64,000 nt of DNA from Akkermansia muciniphila (GCA_945900785.1 CAMDJM010000006.1:1-64000); one strand, 5' to 3'. Numbered from the stretch's first letter, positions 14,659 to 23,932 are shown. Notes: generated from the letters alone by a model not told the origin. A program made the numbers and translations.

Positions 14659-15066
14659 TCAGCAGTCATCGCCCCCCGGGGCGGAATCATCAGACATGCC
14701 ATTTGAAATCGTGCCCGCGACGTTGAGCTGCGCGCCAAAGCCAAGAATAATGTCGCCGTTGTTCCCCAGATTCCCGGCAAGGTTGAGATGGTGCTGCTGG
14801 AGATTGAGAATAGCCTGGCTGCTGATGCGCCGCAGCAGTGCCAAAGCAGTGCCACCGCCCCCCTGGGTATTGCGGATGAGCGAATTCATTCCCAGCAGAT
14901 TGATGCCGCCTATCTCGATGGTTTCGATAGAGGCTCCGTTCCGCCCCAGCGTGGACGGACCGTGGTTGTAGCTGTCCAGAATGAGGGAAATGTCTGAATC
15001 CAAGGACTTGATGGCTCCCGTGGTTTGACCTGCGAAGACTTCCAGGGATGCCAGTCTGCCGCTCAC
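14659..15066 (-). CDS. Hypothetical protein, doubtful
   Basis: 135 residues from a GTG at 15066. The composition is protein-like: Asn/Gly/Ser-rich, with LNLAGNLGNNGDIILGF and LNVAGTISNG that resemble beta-helix or surface-protein repeats. No domain is recognised and there is no signal peptide. The frame stays open upstream of the GTG to a TAA near 15150, so the start is uncertain. It could be the remnant of a longer surface protein. Confidence 0.35.
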   Translation of the reverse strand: MSGRLASLEVFAGQTTGAIKSLDSDISLILDSYNHGPSTLGRNGASIETIEIGGINLLGMNSLIRNTQGGGGTALALLRRISSQAILNLQQHHLNLAGNLGNNGDIILGFGAQLNVAGTISNGMSDDSAPGGDDC

Positions 15067-15452
15067 TTGGTCACGCGTAGAAGCCGGAGCCGGACGGAGC
15101 GGAAGCGGGTTTTCAACGGTTCGGCCGGGCGGCTCTCCGGGCCTTTATCCCTTGCGCAAACCCCGGATCGGAACCTTTTCGAGGCAAGTTTTTTGACTGG
15201 TTTTCTGATTTATTGAACCTCGGGCAGCCCTGCGGATGGGATGCCTTCATCAGCATCCAGGAAAACACCTTCATATGGAAGGAGGCCAAATTCCGGGAGG
15301 AGCGGTCGCGGCGCAGCGGGTTACCCCTGCCGTGCGAAAATCCGCCATGGAAACACGATCGTGTTACGCTGAACAGGATTGACCCCAGCTGTGCTTTTTT
15401 GTTTGCTGGCGGAGGTCCATTTCCAATCTACTTCATACTGCATTCCCCACCC
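15067..15452. other. Upstream region of the BNR_4 gene
   Basis: No clear gene. It contains the first copy of the CACGATCGTG palindrome (15352-15365). Confidence 0.5.
15352..15365. promoter_or_regulatory. Palindromic operator candidate, copy 1
   Basis: AACACGATCGTGTT, a perfect 14-base palindrome centred about 95 bases upstream of the BNR_4 protein start. It shares the CACGATCGTG core with sites at 18517, 19402 and 22580. Confidence 0.7.
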
Positions 15453-16904
15453 GTGAGTTCCTTCAGTGCCACCCTGTTTCGTTGTGTGTTATTTTCCTGC
15501 CTGCCAGGCCGTGCCAGTGTTGGCGCTGCGGAGAAGGTGGACTATTTCACGGATAATGGTTACGGCAAAACCGTGAGCACCCTTCAGCATCCGGCGGCGG
15601 AGTATTTCAAGGGCGTGACTTATGTCGCCTATCAGGGTCCGCATGAGGATCCTTACGTGGCGGCATATCACCACGGGCAGGGAACTTGGTCTGGACCCGT
15701 GAAGGCCGGCGTGAATCCCATGGGACTGTCGCCGGATCAGGTGGACCCGGGGGCGCTGGACAACCACGGCCGGCCGGCGTTGACAGTGGATGATCAGGGT
15801 TTCATCCATGTGATCTTTGGTGGTCATGGCGGCCTGTTTATTCATGGTGAAAATAAGTTTGGCCTGCCTGGCGGAGGCCGGCAAATCCACGCTGTGACAG
15901 AGAAGCATGGCGATATCACTTCATGGAAAATTTTAGACAACGTCTCACCTTTCGGAACCTACAGCCAATGGGTGAAATCAGCCCATGGCGGCCTCTATCT
16001 ATTTTACCGCCACGGCTCGCACCGCAGCGATTGGGTTTATCAGAAATCCACCGACAACGGGCGCACCTTCGCGCCACCAGTCAGTTTCCTCAAAAGCAAG
16101 GAGAGCAGGGAATCACCTGCGGTTTACGATTCCTGGTATGCCTGGTTCGACCCCGGCCAGGGGGATACGATCACAGCATCCTACGTTTATCATCCCTGCG
16201 GCACCAGCCCAGCCCATAATTCCCACCGGCAGAACACTTATTACATGCTTTTGAATTGCCAAGATAGCACGTGGACGAATGTGAAGGGTGAGAAACTGGC
16301 GTTGCCCGTCACCAAGGAGGCTGCAGACCAGCACACTCTGATCCTGGCCACAGGCAGAGAGAAATCAAACCATGGCACGTGTCATGTCGACAGCGAAGGA
16401 CATCCGCACGTGATGTTCCGCTTCCCGGGGGGCGGCATACGGTATTTCCGCTGGGACGGCCTGGCGTGGCAGAAACCTACGACCGTTGCGGACGGGCAGG
16501 GTGGGGGACAGGATGGGGATTTCATCATCGATTCCCCCATGCAGATCCGTATGCTCCTTTCCCAGTCTGGCAATGGTGGCGGAGCCATTGGCTGGTGGGA
16601 CACCCTGGACGGTGGGCTGACCTGGAAGCGCGGCAAATCCTTGTTCTCCCTCCCGTCCTGCACCTTCGAGCCCAGCACTCTGGTGCGCAATGGTCTGCCG
16701 GAAGCACGCATGCTGGTCGGGGGGGTGGATACTCAAACCCACTTGTATCGCAAAATGTATCTCATTGGCGATCATGGTGCCCTGGGCCGCCCTGCTGCTG
16801 ATACGCGTCACCTCGGTGACCGCTTGGAAACCATCAGGCTCATGCCACAAACCCGTGAAAAGGAAGAGGCCAGGAAGCGGAAAAAGGCGGGGTTGAGTGA
16901 GTGA
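15453..16904 (+). CDS. Exported BNR_4 repeat (sialidase-like propeller) protein
   Basis: 483 residues from the GTG at 15453, which puts a signal-like segment (SSFSATLFRCVLFSCLPGRA) at the N-terminus; the frame is open further upstream to 15213 but lacks a plausible leader there. The body matches BNR_4: GYGKTVSTLQHPAAEYFKG, TYVAYQGPHEDPYVAAYHH, and repeated aspartate-box-like turns (STDNGRTF, TLDGGLTWKRG). Proteins of this family are secreted six-bladed propellers thought to bind or cleave complex polysaccharides such as ulvan or rhamnose-rich glycans; the enzymatic role is not shown here. The operator palindrome upstream ties it to the nearby two-component genes. Confidence 0.85.
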   Translation: MSSFSATLFRCVLFSCLPGRASVGAAEKVDYFTDNGYGKTVSTLQHPAAEYFKGVTYVAYQGPHEDPYVAAYHHGQGTWSGPVKAGVNPMGLSPDQVDPGALDNHGRPALTVDDQGFIHVIFGGHGGLFIHGENKFGLPGGGRQIHAVTEKHGDITSWKILDNVSPFGTYSQWVKSAHGGLYLFYRHGSHRSDWVYQKSTDNGRTFAPPVSFLKSKESRESPAVYDSWYAWFDPGQGDTITASYVYHPCGTSPAHNSHRQNTYYMLLNCQDSTWTNVKGEKLALPVTKEAADQHTLILATGREKSNHGTCHVDSEGHPHVMFRFPGGGIRYFRWDGLAWQKPTTVADGQGGGQDGDFIIDSPMQIRMLLSQSGNGGGAIGWWDTLDGGLTWKRGKSLFSLPSCTFEPSTLVRNGLPEARMLVGGVDTQTHLYRKMYLIGDHGALGRPAADTRHLGDRLETIRLMPQTREKEEARKRKKAGLSE

Positions 16905-17000
16905 TCAATGCCGCAAATTCACGGGGTCCGGCAAGACCGGGCGCTTTCAGCCGGGCATGGGTTTGACGGCTGGAACGTGCGGGACTGCCGACGGCTTTAT

Positions 17001-18407
17001 TCATTGAAACGGCGTGACTACCAGGCGGCAGAATTTCAGGGGCGAATTGCCAGGCAGGGTGAAGGTAACCTGGCCGGGCTGCGAGGTGTTGATGGAAGCG
17101 TGTGGAGGATTGAAGTCAGTCCAAAGCTGCAGATCCCCGGACATTTGGAATTTGTAATTCGTAATGGCGCCGGGATCGCGTGGCCAAGTCCAGGTGGTGA
17201 TACCGGCACTGGTGACTAACGATGGAGTGGTGGTGAAGGATGAGCCGGTCTGCCCCATGAAGAACTCAACACCGTTAGGCACGCCGTCGTTGTCGGAGTC
17301 CAGATCAGGTTTCTGGCAGCCTGCATGGGTGGCGGTCCAGATGGCATAGGCGGCATTGCTGCCCAGGTAAACCAGGCGCAGGGTGTCCTTCTGCCCCCCG
17401 ATCTGTCCGTCCCCAAGCTTTACCATCTGCCAGTCCTGGGCATCAGCAGGGTCCAGGGTGAAGGATGGACTGATGGCGATTTGATCAGCAATCATGAGGT
17501 CGAAGCAGGCACCTGTTGTGAGCGGAGTGCCACTGTAGTCAATGTTTAGAACGCCTTGGGCAAGATTGGCAAAGCGGGCCAGATGAATGGTGGAGGGGCC
17601 GGTTTGGTCGAACTGGAAATGGATCAATCCCGCGTTGTAGTCCGGGTAGTTGTTTACCATACTGAGGGAATCGATATTAACGGTGGCGGTGGAACCAATG
17701 ATGGTCAGCACGGAACTTTCCGGTTCGCCATGGGCGGCACCAAAGAGGAGTGATTGCGCTGGTGCTCCCAGGGGTTTGGCCAAATTGACTACGGCCGTGC
17801 CGCTGATCCTCAGTTCGCCCCGGCTTGGTCCGTCGGAAAATTGATTGAACCGGGATCCCAGCACGATGTTGCCTCCGGGATGGAGCCCGCCAGCGGTGGA
17901 CAACTCCCCGCCGCTGATGTCGTAGAGCCCGTAACTTGCCAGCCTGATATTGGTGCCAATGCGCATTTCCCCCCGATTCATGTAGAGAGTCCCTCCTGTC
18001 TGGGTCACGATGCCCGGGTTGGCGATGGTAGCGCCGTCACCAACCCGTGGAGTTTTGTAGAGAGTTACGCCGTCGAGTAATTGGAGCGTGCCTCCGTTGA
18101 TGGAGAAGGCTCCGAGTTTCGAACTGGGAATGTAGGGGGTGACCCAGAACTCCTGATCCATCCAGATCCGTCCGCCGTTTGCTGACACAAGGTCAACGCG
18201 GTCATCCTTGGAGGAGCCAAAGGGATCCCCATTGTCCCAATTGGCACTATCGGTCCATTTCCCATAGACCAGGCCATCGGGGCCTGTTATGGTGGCACCA
18301 CCCTCGCCAACCCAATTGTTGAGCTGTGCCAGGGCTGTCCCGCCGCTGGCGAGGAGCAGAGCCGAGGCCCGGATGATGTGCTGGTGAATTGTCGTAGGTG
18401 ATTTCAT
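17001..18407 (-). CDS. Exported surface protein, beta-helix-like with thrombospondin type 3 calcium motif
   Basis: 468 residues. A signal peptide (ASALLLASGGTALAQ) precedes a region of short Gly/Thr-rich beta repeats (FSINGGTLQLLDG, GELRISGTAVVNLA, TIIGSTATVNIDSLS) of the autotransporter-associated type. Near residue 370 the calcium-binding loop PDLDSDNDGVPNGVEF appears, followed by a C-terminal domain (YKFQMSGDLQLWTDF ... KFCRLVVTP) common at the ends of verrucomicrobial secreted proteins. No catalytic site is seen. Likely cell-surface or secreted. An operator palindrome lies about 115 bases upstream of the start. Confidence 0.8.
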   Translation of the reverse strand: MKSPTTIHQHIIRASALLLASGGTALAQLNNWVGEGGATITGPDGLVYGKWTDSANWDNGDPFGSSKDDRVDLVSANGGRIWMDQEFWVTPYIPSSKLGAFSINGGTLQLLDGVTLYKTPRVGDGATIANPGIVTQTGGTLYMNRGEMRIGTNIRLASYGLYDISGGELSTAGGLHPGGNIVLGSRFNQFSDGPSRGELRISGTAVVNLAKPLGAPAQSLLFGAAHGEPESSVLTIIGSTATVNIDSLSMVNNYPDYNAGLIHFQFDQTGPSTIHLARFANLAQGVLNIDYSGTPLTTGACFDLMIADQIAISPSFTLDPADAQDWQMVKLGDGQIGGQKDTLRLVYLGSNAAYAIWTATHAGCQKPDLDSDNDGVPNGVEFFMGQTGSSFTTTPSLVTSAGITTWTWPRDPGAITNYKFQMSGDLQLWTDFNPPHASINTSQPGQVTFTLPGNSPLKFCRLVVTPFQ

Positions 18408-18516
18408 ACGGGGGAAATAGGGGTGTCAAGTTATCCGCCCTCTTCGGGTAAAATCGGCGGTTTTTACGAGCCGGTTATACAGAAGCAGCGATTCCCCGGT
18501 CAATTGGCATGATGTG

Positions 18517-18528
18517 GCACGATCGTGC
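18517..18528. promoter_or_regulatory. Palindromic operator candidate, copy 2
   Basis: GCACGATCGTGC, a perfect palindrome about 115 bases upstream of the surface-protein start at 18407. The flanking bases (GGCACGATCGTGCGACGGG) are identical to copy 3 at 19402, which is stronger conservation than the core alone. Confidence 0.75.
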
Positions 18529-18614
18529 GACGGGATGGATCATGAGTGGGTCTGCGGCAAACCAACCGGCAGCTGCAATGACCGCAAAAACCCATGGCGC
18601 AATCACCGGGGCAT

Positions 18615-19274
18615 TCAGATGATCCTCTCCCGCAAGGCCTTGGCAACTGCTCCGGTGTTGGTGCTGACGTGCAGCTTGCTGTAAACGCGGCGTAAATGAG
18701 TGGAGACCGTGTGGGCGCTTATTTCCAAGCGGTCTGCGATTTCCTTTTTCACCAGGCCATCGGCCAGCAGCCGGAGGATATCGATTTCCCGTTCAGTTAG
18801 TTGATAGTCGTCGATGCTGATTTGGTTGGACTCCTTTTGGGAAAAGGTGTCCAGCACCCGTTGCGCGATCTCTGGTGTCATGGGGGCTCCCCCCTCCACA
18901 ACCTGCTTGATGGCTTGTCCGATATGTTCGATGCCGGATGACTTCAAAATGTAGCCGGAAGCTCCGGCACAGACGGCCCGGAAAATTTTATCCGGATCAT
19001 CGAACACCGTCAAAATAATGACGCGGGCGTCCGGGGCCAGGCTGCGGAATGTGGCCAGAGCTTCAATGCCATTCATGCCGGGGAGTTGGACATCCAGGAG
19101 AATGATGTCCGGCGGGGGCACCTGGCCCAAGGCTGCGAAGGCTGCTTCCGCCGAGGTGAAGCCGCCCTCACAAGCCATTCCATCCAGACCGTTGACGACA
19201 CGCTGCACGCTGCGCCCGAACAGGGCGTTATCCTCCACGAGCCAGACGTTGGTGATGGTTGAATGGAGAGGCAT
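18615..19274 (-). CDS. NarL/LuxR-type response regulator
   Basis: 219 residues from the ATG at 19274 (an in-frame ATG at 19325 would add 17 residues). Receiver domain with the acidic pocket VEDN, phospho-acceptor D61 in LLDVQLPGMNG, the switch threonine in ILTVFDD and the lysine in GYILKSS. The C-terminal LuxR helix-turn-helix is about 156-218 (LTEREIDILRLLADGLVKKE ... ISAHTVSTHLRRVYSKL). It lies between the surface-protein gene and the PEP-CTERM gene, with operator palindromes on both sides, and is the best candidate to bind them. Its kinase partner is probably the product of 20439-22463. Confidence 0.93.
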   Translation of the reverse strand: MPLHSTITNVWLVEDNALFGRSVQRVVNGLDGMACEGGFTSAEAAFAALGQVPPPDIILLDVQLPGMNGIEALATFRSLAPDARVIILTVFDDPDKIFRAVCAGASGYILKSSGIEHIGQAIKQVVEGGAPMTPEIAQRVLDTFSQKESNQISIDDYQLTEREIDILRLLADGLVKKEIADRLEISAHTVSTHLRRVYSKLHVSTNTGAVAKALRERII

Positions 19275-19401
19275 GGGGAGCGGCGGGGAATCGGGGAAGG
19301 TAGCGCGGGTGGCTGAATTTTCCATTCGGGAATGCGTCCTGGGCTGGCATTACGCCGGTGCGGATTGGGGGTGCACCAGAAGAATCTCAGGTGGCTGGAT
19401 G

Positions 19402-19413
19402 GCACGATCGTGC
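19402..19413. promoter_or_regulatory. Palindromic operator candidate, copy 3
   Basis: GCACGATCGTGC in the divergent region between the response regulator (start 19274) and the PEP-CTERM protein (start 19474), about 66 bases upstream of the latter. It could control both. Confidence 0.75.
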
Positions 19414-19473
19414 GACGGGCAGACAGGCAAATTGGATTGCAGAAAGAACCGCCTTTTGCAAAGAACAGGGTCT

Positions 19474-20373
19474 ATGAATCTGCGCATAAATTCAATTTCA
19501 CCTTTTGCTTTCGCTGCCCTGTCCATGCTGGCAGCCTCACCTTCCTCTGCGGCGGTGTTGTCCAACACTGCATTTACCGCCATGAATCCGGATACGCCGA
19601 ACCAAGTCTCCGGCAGCGTAGCTAGCCCTAGCTCTGCTGGAGGGGTCTTCACCTGGAATGTCACGACTGGGACGAACATGTTTATGCAAGCCGTGACGAA
19701 CTTTGCTTCCCGCATGTCTGAAGTGGGCGACAAGACCGTCGTGAAATTTGATTTCACTCTGGCGCAGGACGTGCCCACGGACCAGGGTGCGGATTTCCGG
19801 TTCACCTTGTTCGACAGCACCGCAGGAGCCGCCGGGGCGGAAATGATCCAATTGGTGCTATTGGGAAATCAGACTGGGGCGAATTCCGGCATGATGCGCG
19901 CGCGCTTCGATCCGAACGTAACAGGAGCCACCAATGCCTTGAATAATGGCGGCGGCACCATCGGCGGAAATGCCTTTGCTCCCGGCAGCAATGGAACCGG
20001 TCCAGGCCTGCCGATCTGGCATGCCGGAGATGTGCATACCTTTACCACAACCGTTGAGCGCCTAACTCCCACCACCCTGTCATACACGGTGCTCTGGGAA
20101 AATTCAGCCGGTTCGGCCACGATGTCCATTCCACTCTATAACGAAGTGACTGGTGCGGGTGCCTTCGATGCTGCGGATGCCTGGCCCGGTGGCAAAGTAA
20201 ATCAATTCAACGGGTTTGCCCTTACTATTTTCCAGGCGGATCCATTCTCTGTCGATAGCTTGCCCGGTTCCGGCACAATCTCCAATTTCTCTGTCACAGG
20301 CGTGCCGGAGCCTTCTGCTGCGGTGCTGGGGATTCTTGCCCTGGGCGGCTGCGTGGCACGCCGCCGGCGTTAG
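19474..20373 (+). CDS. PEP-CTERM sorting-signal exported protein
   Basis: 299 residues. A signal peptide (FAFAALSMLAASPSSAA) is followed by a Thr/Gly/Asn-rich beta-type body without cysteines and a C-terminal PEP-CTERM signal: VPEPSAAVLGILALGGC then ARRRR. Such proteins are exported, trimmed and sorted to the envelope or matrix by the exosortase system; no exosortase gene is in the window. The ATG at 19474 is chosen because it puts the leader first; the open frame upstream runs antisense through the response regulator. The function is unknown. Confidence 0.88.
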   Translation: MNLRINSISPFAFAALSMLAASPSSAAVLSNTAFTAMNPDTPNQVSGSVASPSSAGGVFTWNVTTGTNMFMQAVTNFASRMSEVGDKTVVKFDFTLAQDVPTDQGADFRFTLFDSTAGAAGAEMIQLVLLGNQTGANSGMMRARFDPNVTGATNALNNGGGTIGGNAFAPGSNGTGPGLPIWHAGDVHTFTTTVERLTPTTLSYTVLWENSAGSATMSIPLYNEVTGAGAFDAADAWPGGKVNQFNGFALTIFQADPFSVDSLPGSGTISNFSVTGVPEPSAAVLGILALGGCVARRRR

Positions 20374-20438
20374 CAAAGCGTGTGGGAGCAGTCCGCCGGA
20401 CGGCATCATCCCAGCGCCAGGGAAAGCCGGACGTTTTG

Positions 20439-22463
20439 CTAGACACTGGGATCTGCCTCCAGGCGGACCGTCGTGCCCTGATCGGGTTTGCTGTCCACAT
20501 GGCAGGTTCCCTTCAGGAGTGCTGCCCTCTGTTGGAGGTTCGCCAGACCGTGTCCGGAATGGGCAGGAGCACCAGGGTCGAAGCCTTTTCCGTTGTCCTT
20601 TACCGTAAATTTCAGGGAGGTGGAGCTGATGTCGATGGTGATGGCGACCCTGGTAGCACAGGCGTGTTTACGAATGTTATTCAGCGACTCCTTGAAAGCG
20701 AAAAAGAAATGCCGCCTAAACAGGAGGGATAAATTCCGGTTCGTGAACTGGGGTGGGGTAACCTCAATACTTGGATCCAGATTTCCGGCAATCATGGCAG
20801 CGGATTTGCGCAGCTTCACGATCAACTCACGCAAGCCCATACGATCCGTTTGGATCAGCCACACGATATCCTGCATGGATTCCGCCGTTTCTTCAGCGGC
20901 TTCCTGAATGGCGGCGAAATCGCTGCGTGCTTCCGGGGAAATGGCATCATGCCGGCGCCCCATTTCACTCAGCAGGACGATGCCGCCCAGGTTGCTGCCG
21001 ATGTCATCGTGCAGGTCCCGTGCGATCTGTTCACGGAGCCGGATCACATCCCGTCGCCGCACTGCTTTTTGGCGGAATAACATCCACGCCAGTCCTATCA
21101 TGATGGCGGACCCAAGCGTCACGGCGCTGCCGGTTAGGATGCTTTGGGTCCGGCGCACCAGGTGATCGCGGTGGGCCTGCAGGGTGGTTTGCTCCCGCTC
21201 CAGTTTCCCCCGCCGGGCAATGAGATCCAGATAAGCGGGGAGTTCAATGAGCCGCTGGCGGCTCGTGAAGCCGTCCACCAGAAAGCCAGGATCCCAGCGG
21301 GCAGAAACCGGTCCATCAGCCGCGTCTTTGGCCTGGACGGCCTTGCCAAGCGCCACGTTGTCGTCTCCCACATACGCCTGCAGCTCTGCCAGGGCGAAGT
21401 TATGGGCCGACTTGCCCCGGGCCCAGAGCTTGCGTGCCAGCACCCGGATGTAGCGCCCGGAGGTGCCGTGCGTCGGCAGCACCACGGCATTGCCCCACGG
21501 GTAGCCCAGGGATTCCGATTCGAGTTCCTTGTGCCACGCTGCTGCCGCGAAGGTTGGGTCTTCTGAGATTCCGACCACAAGATCCGGCGGAAACGCACGT
21601 CCTCCCACGCGGGGGTATCCCTGCCGGGTTTGGGTTTCGCTCTCCCTCGATCCCGCTGGCAGCAGCCTCAGTTCATCAATCGGGTAGTTTTTCCCCAGAT
21701 CCACCATGATCCATTTCTCGCTTAGGGATTGATTGGCCGGGGCGCTTAGATAGCCGTTAGTTGGGCTGCGTTCGGTGGTGACGGGCATGCCCAGCACGCT
21801 TTGCCCGTCGTTGATCCAGTCCACCGCCCAGTTGGGAAACAACTCCAATTGCCTGGAAAAGGTGACGTCACAGCCCGCCGCCACATTTCGATTGCCTGCC
21901 AGCACCATCAATTCCTCCAAGGCCCAGAAGAACTCATCCTTGGAGCGCGGACTCCTCGTGGTGGTGAATCTGACGTAACGGGCTGTCGTTTTCACGGGGT
22001 GGAAAATCATGGGGTATTTCCCAGGGTTGGGAACATCCTCCTTCGTTTGATCCACCAGCAAAATCGGATGCTGCATTTCGGCTTCGGAAGAGACCCCGAT
22101 CTTAAATCGCAGCGGGAAGCCATAACCAGCCACCACAGCCTCCGCGTGAACCGGCACCGCAACGATGGCATCAATGGGCCATTCTTTCCCCAGATCAAAT
22201 TGCACCCAGTGCGCTTCCTCCTGACTTGGAATCGGCCCGCTGTTGAATCCATAGCGTGATCCCTGGCTGCCCTTGGCCAGTGCTGGCAATTTATCCAGTT
22301 CCGCTGCCAGATATTCCAAACGCGGTCCTGCTTCCCTGACTTCACTGCTGAAAAACCGCGCCACCGTCTCTGCCACCGGGGAACTCTCCGGCACCTGGGC
22401 AGCCAGCGTGGCTGATTTGCTGAATGCCAGGATTGGCAGAAGCAAGGTTGGCACGGTTCTCAT
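20439..22463 (-). CDS. Membrane sensor histidine kinase (HisKA_3) with discoidin-like sensor domains
   Basis: 674 residues. Signal peptide (1-22), then two F5/8 type C (discoidin)-like modules at about 65-195 and 210-365; both carry the family's WVQFDLGKEWPID / WIMVDLGKNYPID and ARYVRFTT / GRYIRVLARK signatures. A helical linker precedes one membrane segment (about 441-465). The cytoplasmic part has the HisKA_3 box with H485 in REQIARDLHDDIG and the HATPase with DNGKGFDPG and GHGLANLQQRA. Discoidin modules bind sugars, so the ligand is probably a glycan outside the membrane. The kinase probably phosphorylates the regulators at 18615 or 22792. An operator palindrome is about 120 bases upstream. 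Confidence 0.93.
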   Translation of the reverse strand: MRTVPTLLLPILAFSKSATLAAQVPESSPVAETVARFFSSEVREAGPRLEYLAAELDKLPALAKGSQGSRYGFNSGPIPSQEEAHWVQFDLGKEWPIDAIVAVPVHAEAVVAGYGFPLRFKIGVSSEAEMQHPILLVDQTKEDVPNPGKYPMIFHPVKTTARYVRFTTTRSPRSKDEFFWALEELMVLAGNRNVAAGCDVTFSRQLELFPNWAVDWINDGQSVLGMPVTTERSPTNGYLSAPANQSLSEKWIMVDLGKNYPIDELRLLPAGSRESETQTRQGYPRVGGRAFPPDLVVGISEDPTFAAAAWHKELESESLGYPWGNAVVLPTHGTSGRYIRVLARKLWARGKSAHNFALAELQAYVGDDNVALGKAVQAKDAADGPVSARWDPGFLVDGFTSRQRLIELPAYLDLIARRGKLEREQTTLQAHRDHLVRRTQSILTGSAVTLGSAIMIGLAWMLFRQKAVRRRDVIRLREQIARDLHDDIGSNLGGIVLLSEMGRRHDAISPEARSDFAAIQEAAEETAESMQDIVWLIQTDRMGLRELIVKLRKSAAMIAGNLDPSIEVTPPQFTNRNLSLLFRRHFFFAFKESLNNIRKHACATRVAITIDISSTSLKFTVKDNGKGFDPGAPAHSGHGLANLQQRAALLKGTCHVDSKPDQGTTVRLEADPSV

Positions 22464-22579
22464 TGGTCATCCAGCATTGCCGGTAAACGGGGATTCAGTC
22501 AATGGATTCGAGCATGGGCATGAGCTTGGTCCTTCTCATTCAAGAAAATTCCGCTGCGCCGTCAATGATTTGCCGCTCG

Positions 22580-22589
22580 CACGATCGTG
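22580..22589. promoter_or_regulatory. Palindromic operator candidate, copy 4
   Basis: CACGATCGTG in the divergent region between the histidine kinase (start 22463) and the second response regulator (start 22792). Confidence 0.7.
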
Positions 22590-22791
22590 TCCCCATGGCG
22601 TGCTCCGCGGCGGGTTGGGATTTGACAAAGGCAGACGAAGCCCGGGCGCCGCCGCACGTTGCCACCGCGATGGAGCAGTCCGATCGGCCGGGGGAGAGTT
22701 GGAGCCGGCATCAGGATGGAAACCGCCAAGCGATCCGCCGCTATTCTGCTCGACAAACGCGGCGTTTCCCCTCATCCATTCCTTTTCCCCC

Positions 22792-23445
22792 ATGTCCAAA
22801 AAACGCGTTCTTATTGTCGATGACCATCCCTTGATGCGTCAGGGTCTTGCCCAGTTGATCAACCACGAAGCTGGCCTCGTGGTCGTGGGGGAAGCCAGTG
22901 ATGCGGCGGCGGGGCTTTCGGCGGTGATTGAGTTGAAGCCGGATCTCGTCATCATCGATATTTCCCTGCCGGGGAAAAACGGGCTGGAGTTGATCAAGGA
23001 CATCCGCGCCTGCACGAAGCAGCCGGCGCTGCTGGTCCACTCCATGCATGATGAAAGCCTTTACGTGGAACGCGTCCTGAGAGCGGGCGGGCAGGGGTAT
23101 ATCATGAAGCAGGAAGGGGGCAAAAAGATGATGGAAGCCATCCATAAAATCCTGGAGGGGGAGATTTACGTGAGTCCTGCGATGTCGGGGAAGATTCTGG
23201 AAATTTTCTCCGGCCGCCGCGCCGCGTCCACGGATCCGGTGGAAGCGCTGAGCGACCGGCAGTTTGAAATTTTCCAAATGATTGGTCACGGCAAAGGCAC
23301 CCGGATCATCTCGGAGGAACTGAATGTTTCCATCAAAACCGTGGATGCCCACCGGGCGAATATCAAAGACAAGCTGCTGCTGAAGAGTGGCAACGAGCTG
23401 GTGCGCTATGCGGTGCGCTGGGTCGAAAATCAGAAGTTGAGTTGA
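22792..23445 (+). CDS. NarL/LuxR-type response regulator
   Basis: 217 residues. The receiver has VDDHP, phospho-acceptor D56 in LVIIDISLPGKNG, the switch region VHSMHDE and lysine in YIMKQEGG. A LuxR-type helix-turn-helix is at about 150-210 (LSDRQFEIFQMIGHGKGTRI ... NVSIKTVDAHRANIKDKL). It is transcribed divergently from the kinase gene across an operator palindrome, which suggests shared control. The ATG at 22792 starts directly at the conserved MSKKRVLIVDDHP; the open frame upstream is not used. Confidence 0.93.
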   Translation: MSKKRVLIVDDHPLMRQGLAQLINHEAGLVVVGEASDAAAGLSAVIELKPDLVIIDISLPGKNGLELIKDIRACTKQPALLVHSMHDESLYVERVLRAGGQGYIMKQEGGKKMMEAIHKILEGEIYVSPAMSGKILEIFSGRRAASTDPVEALSDRQFEIFQMIGHGKGTRIISEELNVSIKTVDAHRANIKDKLLLKSGNELVRYAVRWVENQKLS

Positions 23446-23470
23446 GGGCGTGCCGCGCGTTCATAAGACC

Positions 23471-23932
23471 ATGACCATGCGACTGCATCATCTCTTCATC
23501 TCTCCGGAGCACAACTATTTTGGGCATCATGGCCAGCCTGCCGGGACGGCTCCCATGCTGGAAGTGCCTGAGGCGAAGCTGAGGGCCGGGCAGGGGATTG
23601 AAGGGGACCGTTTTTTTGGCTTTAAAAAGGACTACAAGGGCCAGGTGACCTTCTTCGCCTACGAAACCTGGCAGGACTTGTGCCGGCAGTTCGGCGTTCA
23701 GGACCGGGCACCATCCGTCTTCCGGCGCAATATTATAACTTCGGGGCAGGACCTGAATGCTTTGATCGGCAAGGAATTTGAAGTCCAAGGGGTGCGGTTC
23801 CTCGGGATGGCGGAGTGTGCGCCTTGCGAATGGATGAATCAGGCCTTTCACCCCGGCGCGGAAGCGGCTTTGAAAAACCGCGGCGGATTGCGGGCCAAGG
23901 TGCTGTGCGACGGGGTGCTGAGGCCGGAATGA
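23471..23932 (+). CDS. MOSC domain protein
   Basis: 153 residues from the ATG at 23471 (a GTG at 23450 and an ATG at 23477 are possible alternatives). The MOSC fold is shown by GIEGDRFFGFKKDYKGQVTF, RNIITSGQDLNALIGKEFEV and the conserved cysteine in MAECAPCEWM. MOSC domains occur in molybdenum cofactor sulfurases and in stand-alone sulfur or molybdenum carriers; small single-domain ones like this have unknown substrates. It follows the response regulator by 25 bases on the same strand but is probably functionally unrelated. Confidence 0.85.
   Translation: MTMRLHHLFISPEHNYFGHHGQPAGTAPMLEVPEAKLRAGQGIEGDRFFGFKKDYKGQVTFFAYETWQDLCRQFGVQDRAPSVFRRNIITSGQDLNALIGKEFEVQGVRFLGMAECAPCEWMNQAFHPGAEAALKNRGGLRAKVLCDGVLRPE

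Noticed and set aside
19018-19473. N-terminal extension of the PEP-CTERM protein
   Set aside because: It runs antisense through the response regulator gene; the leader peptide begins at the ATG at 19474.
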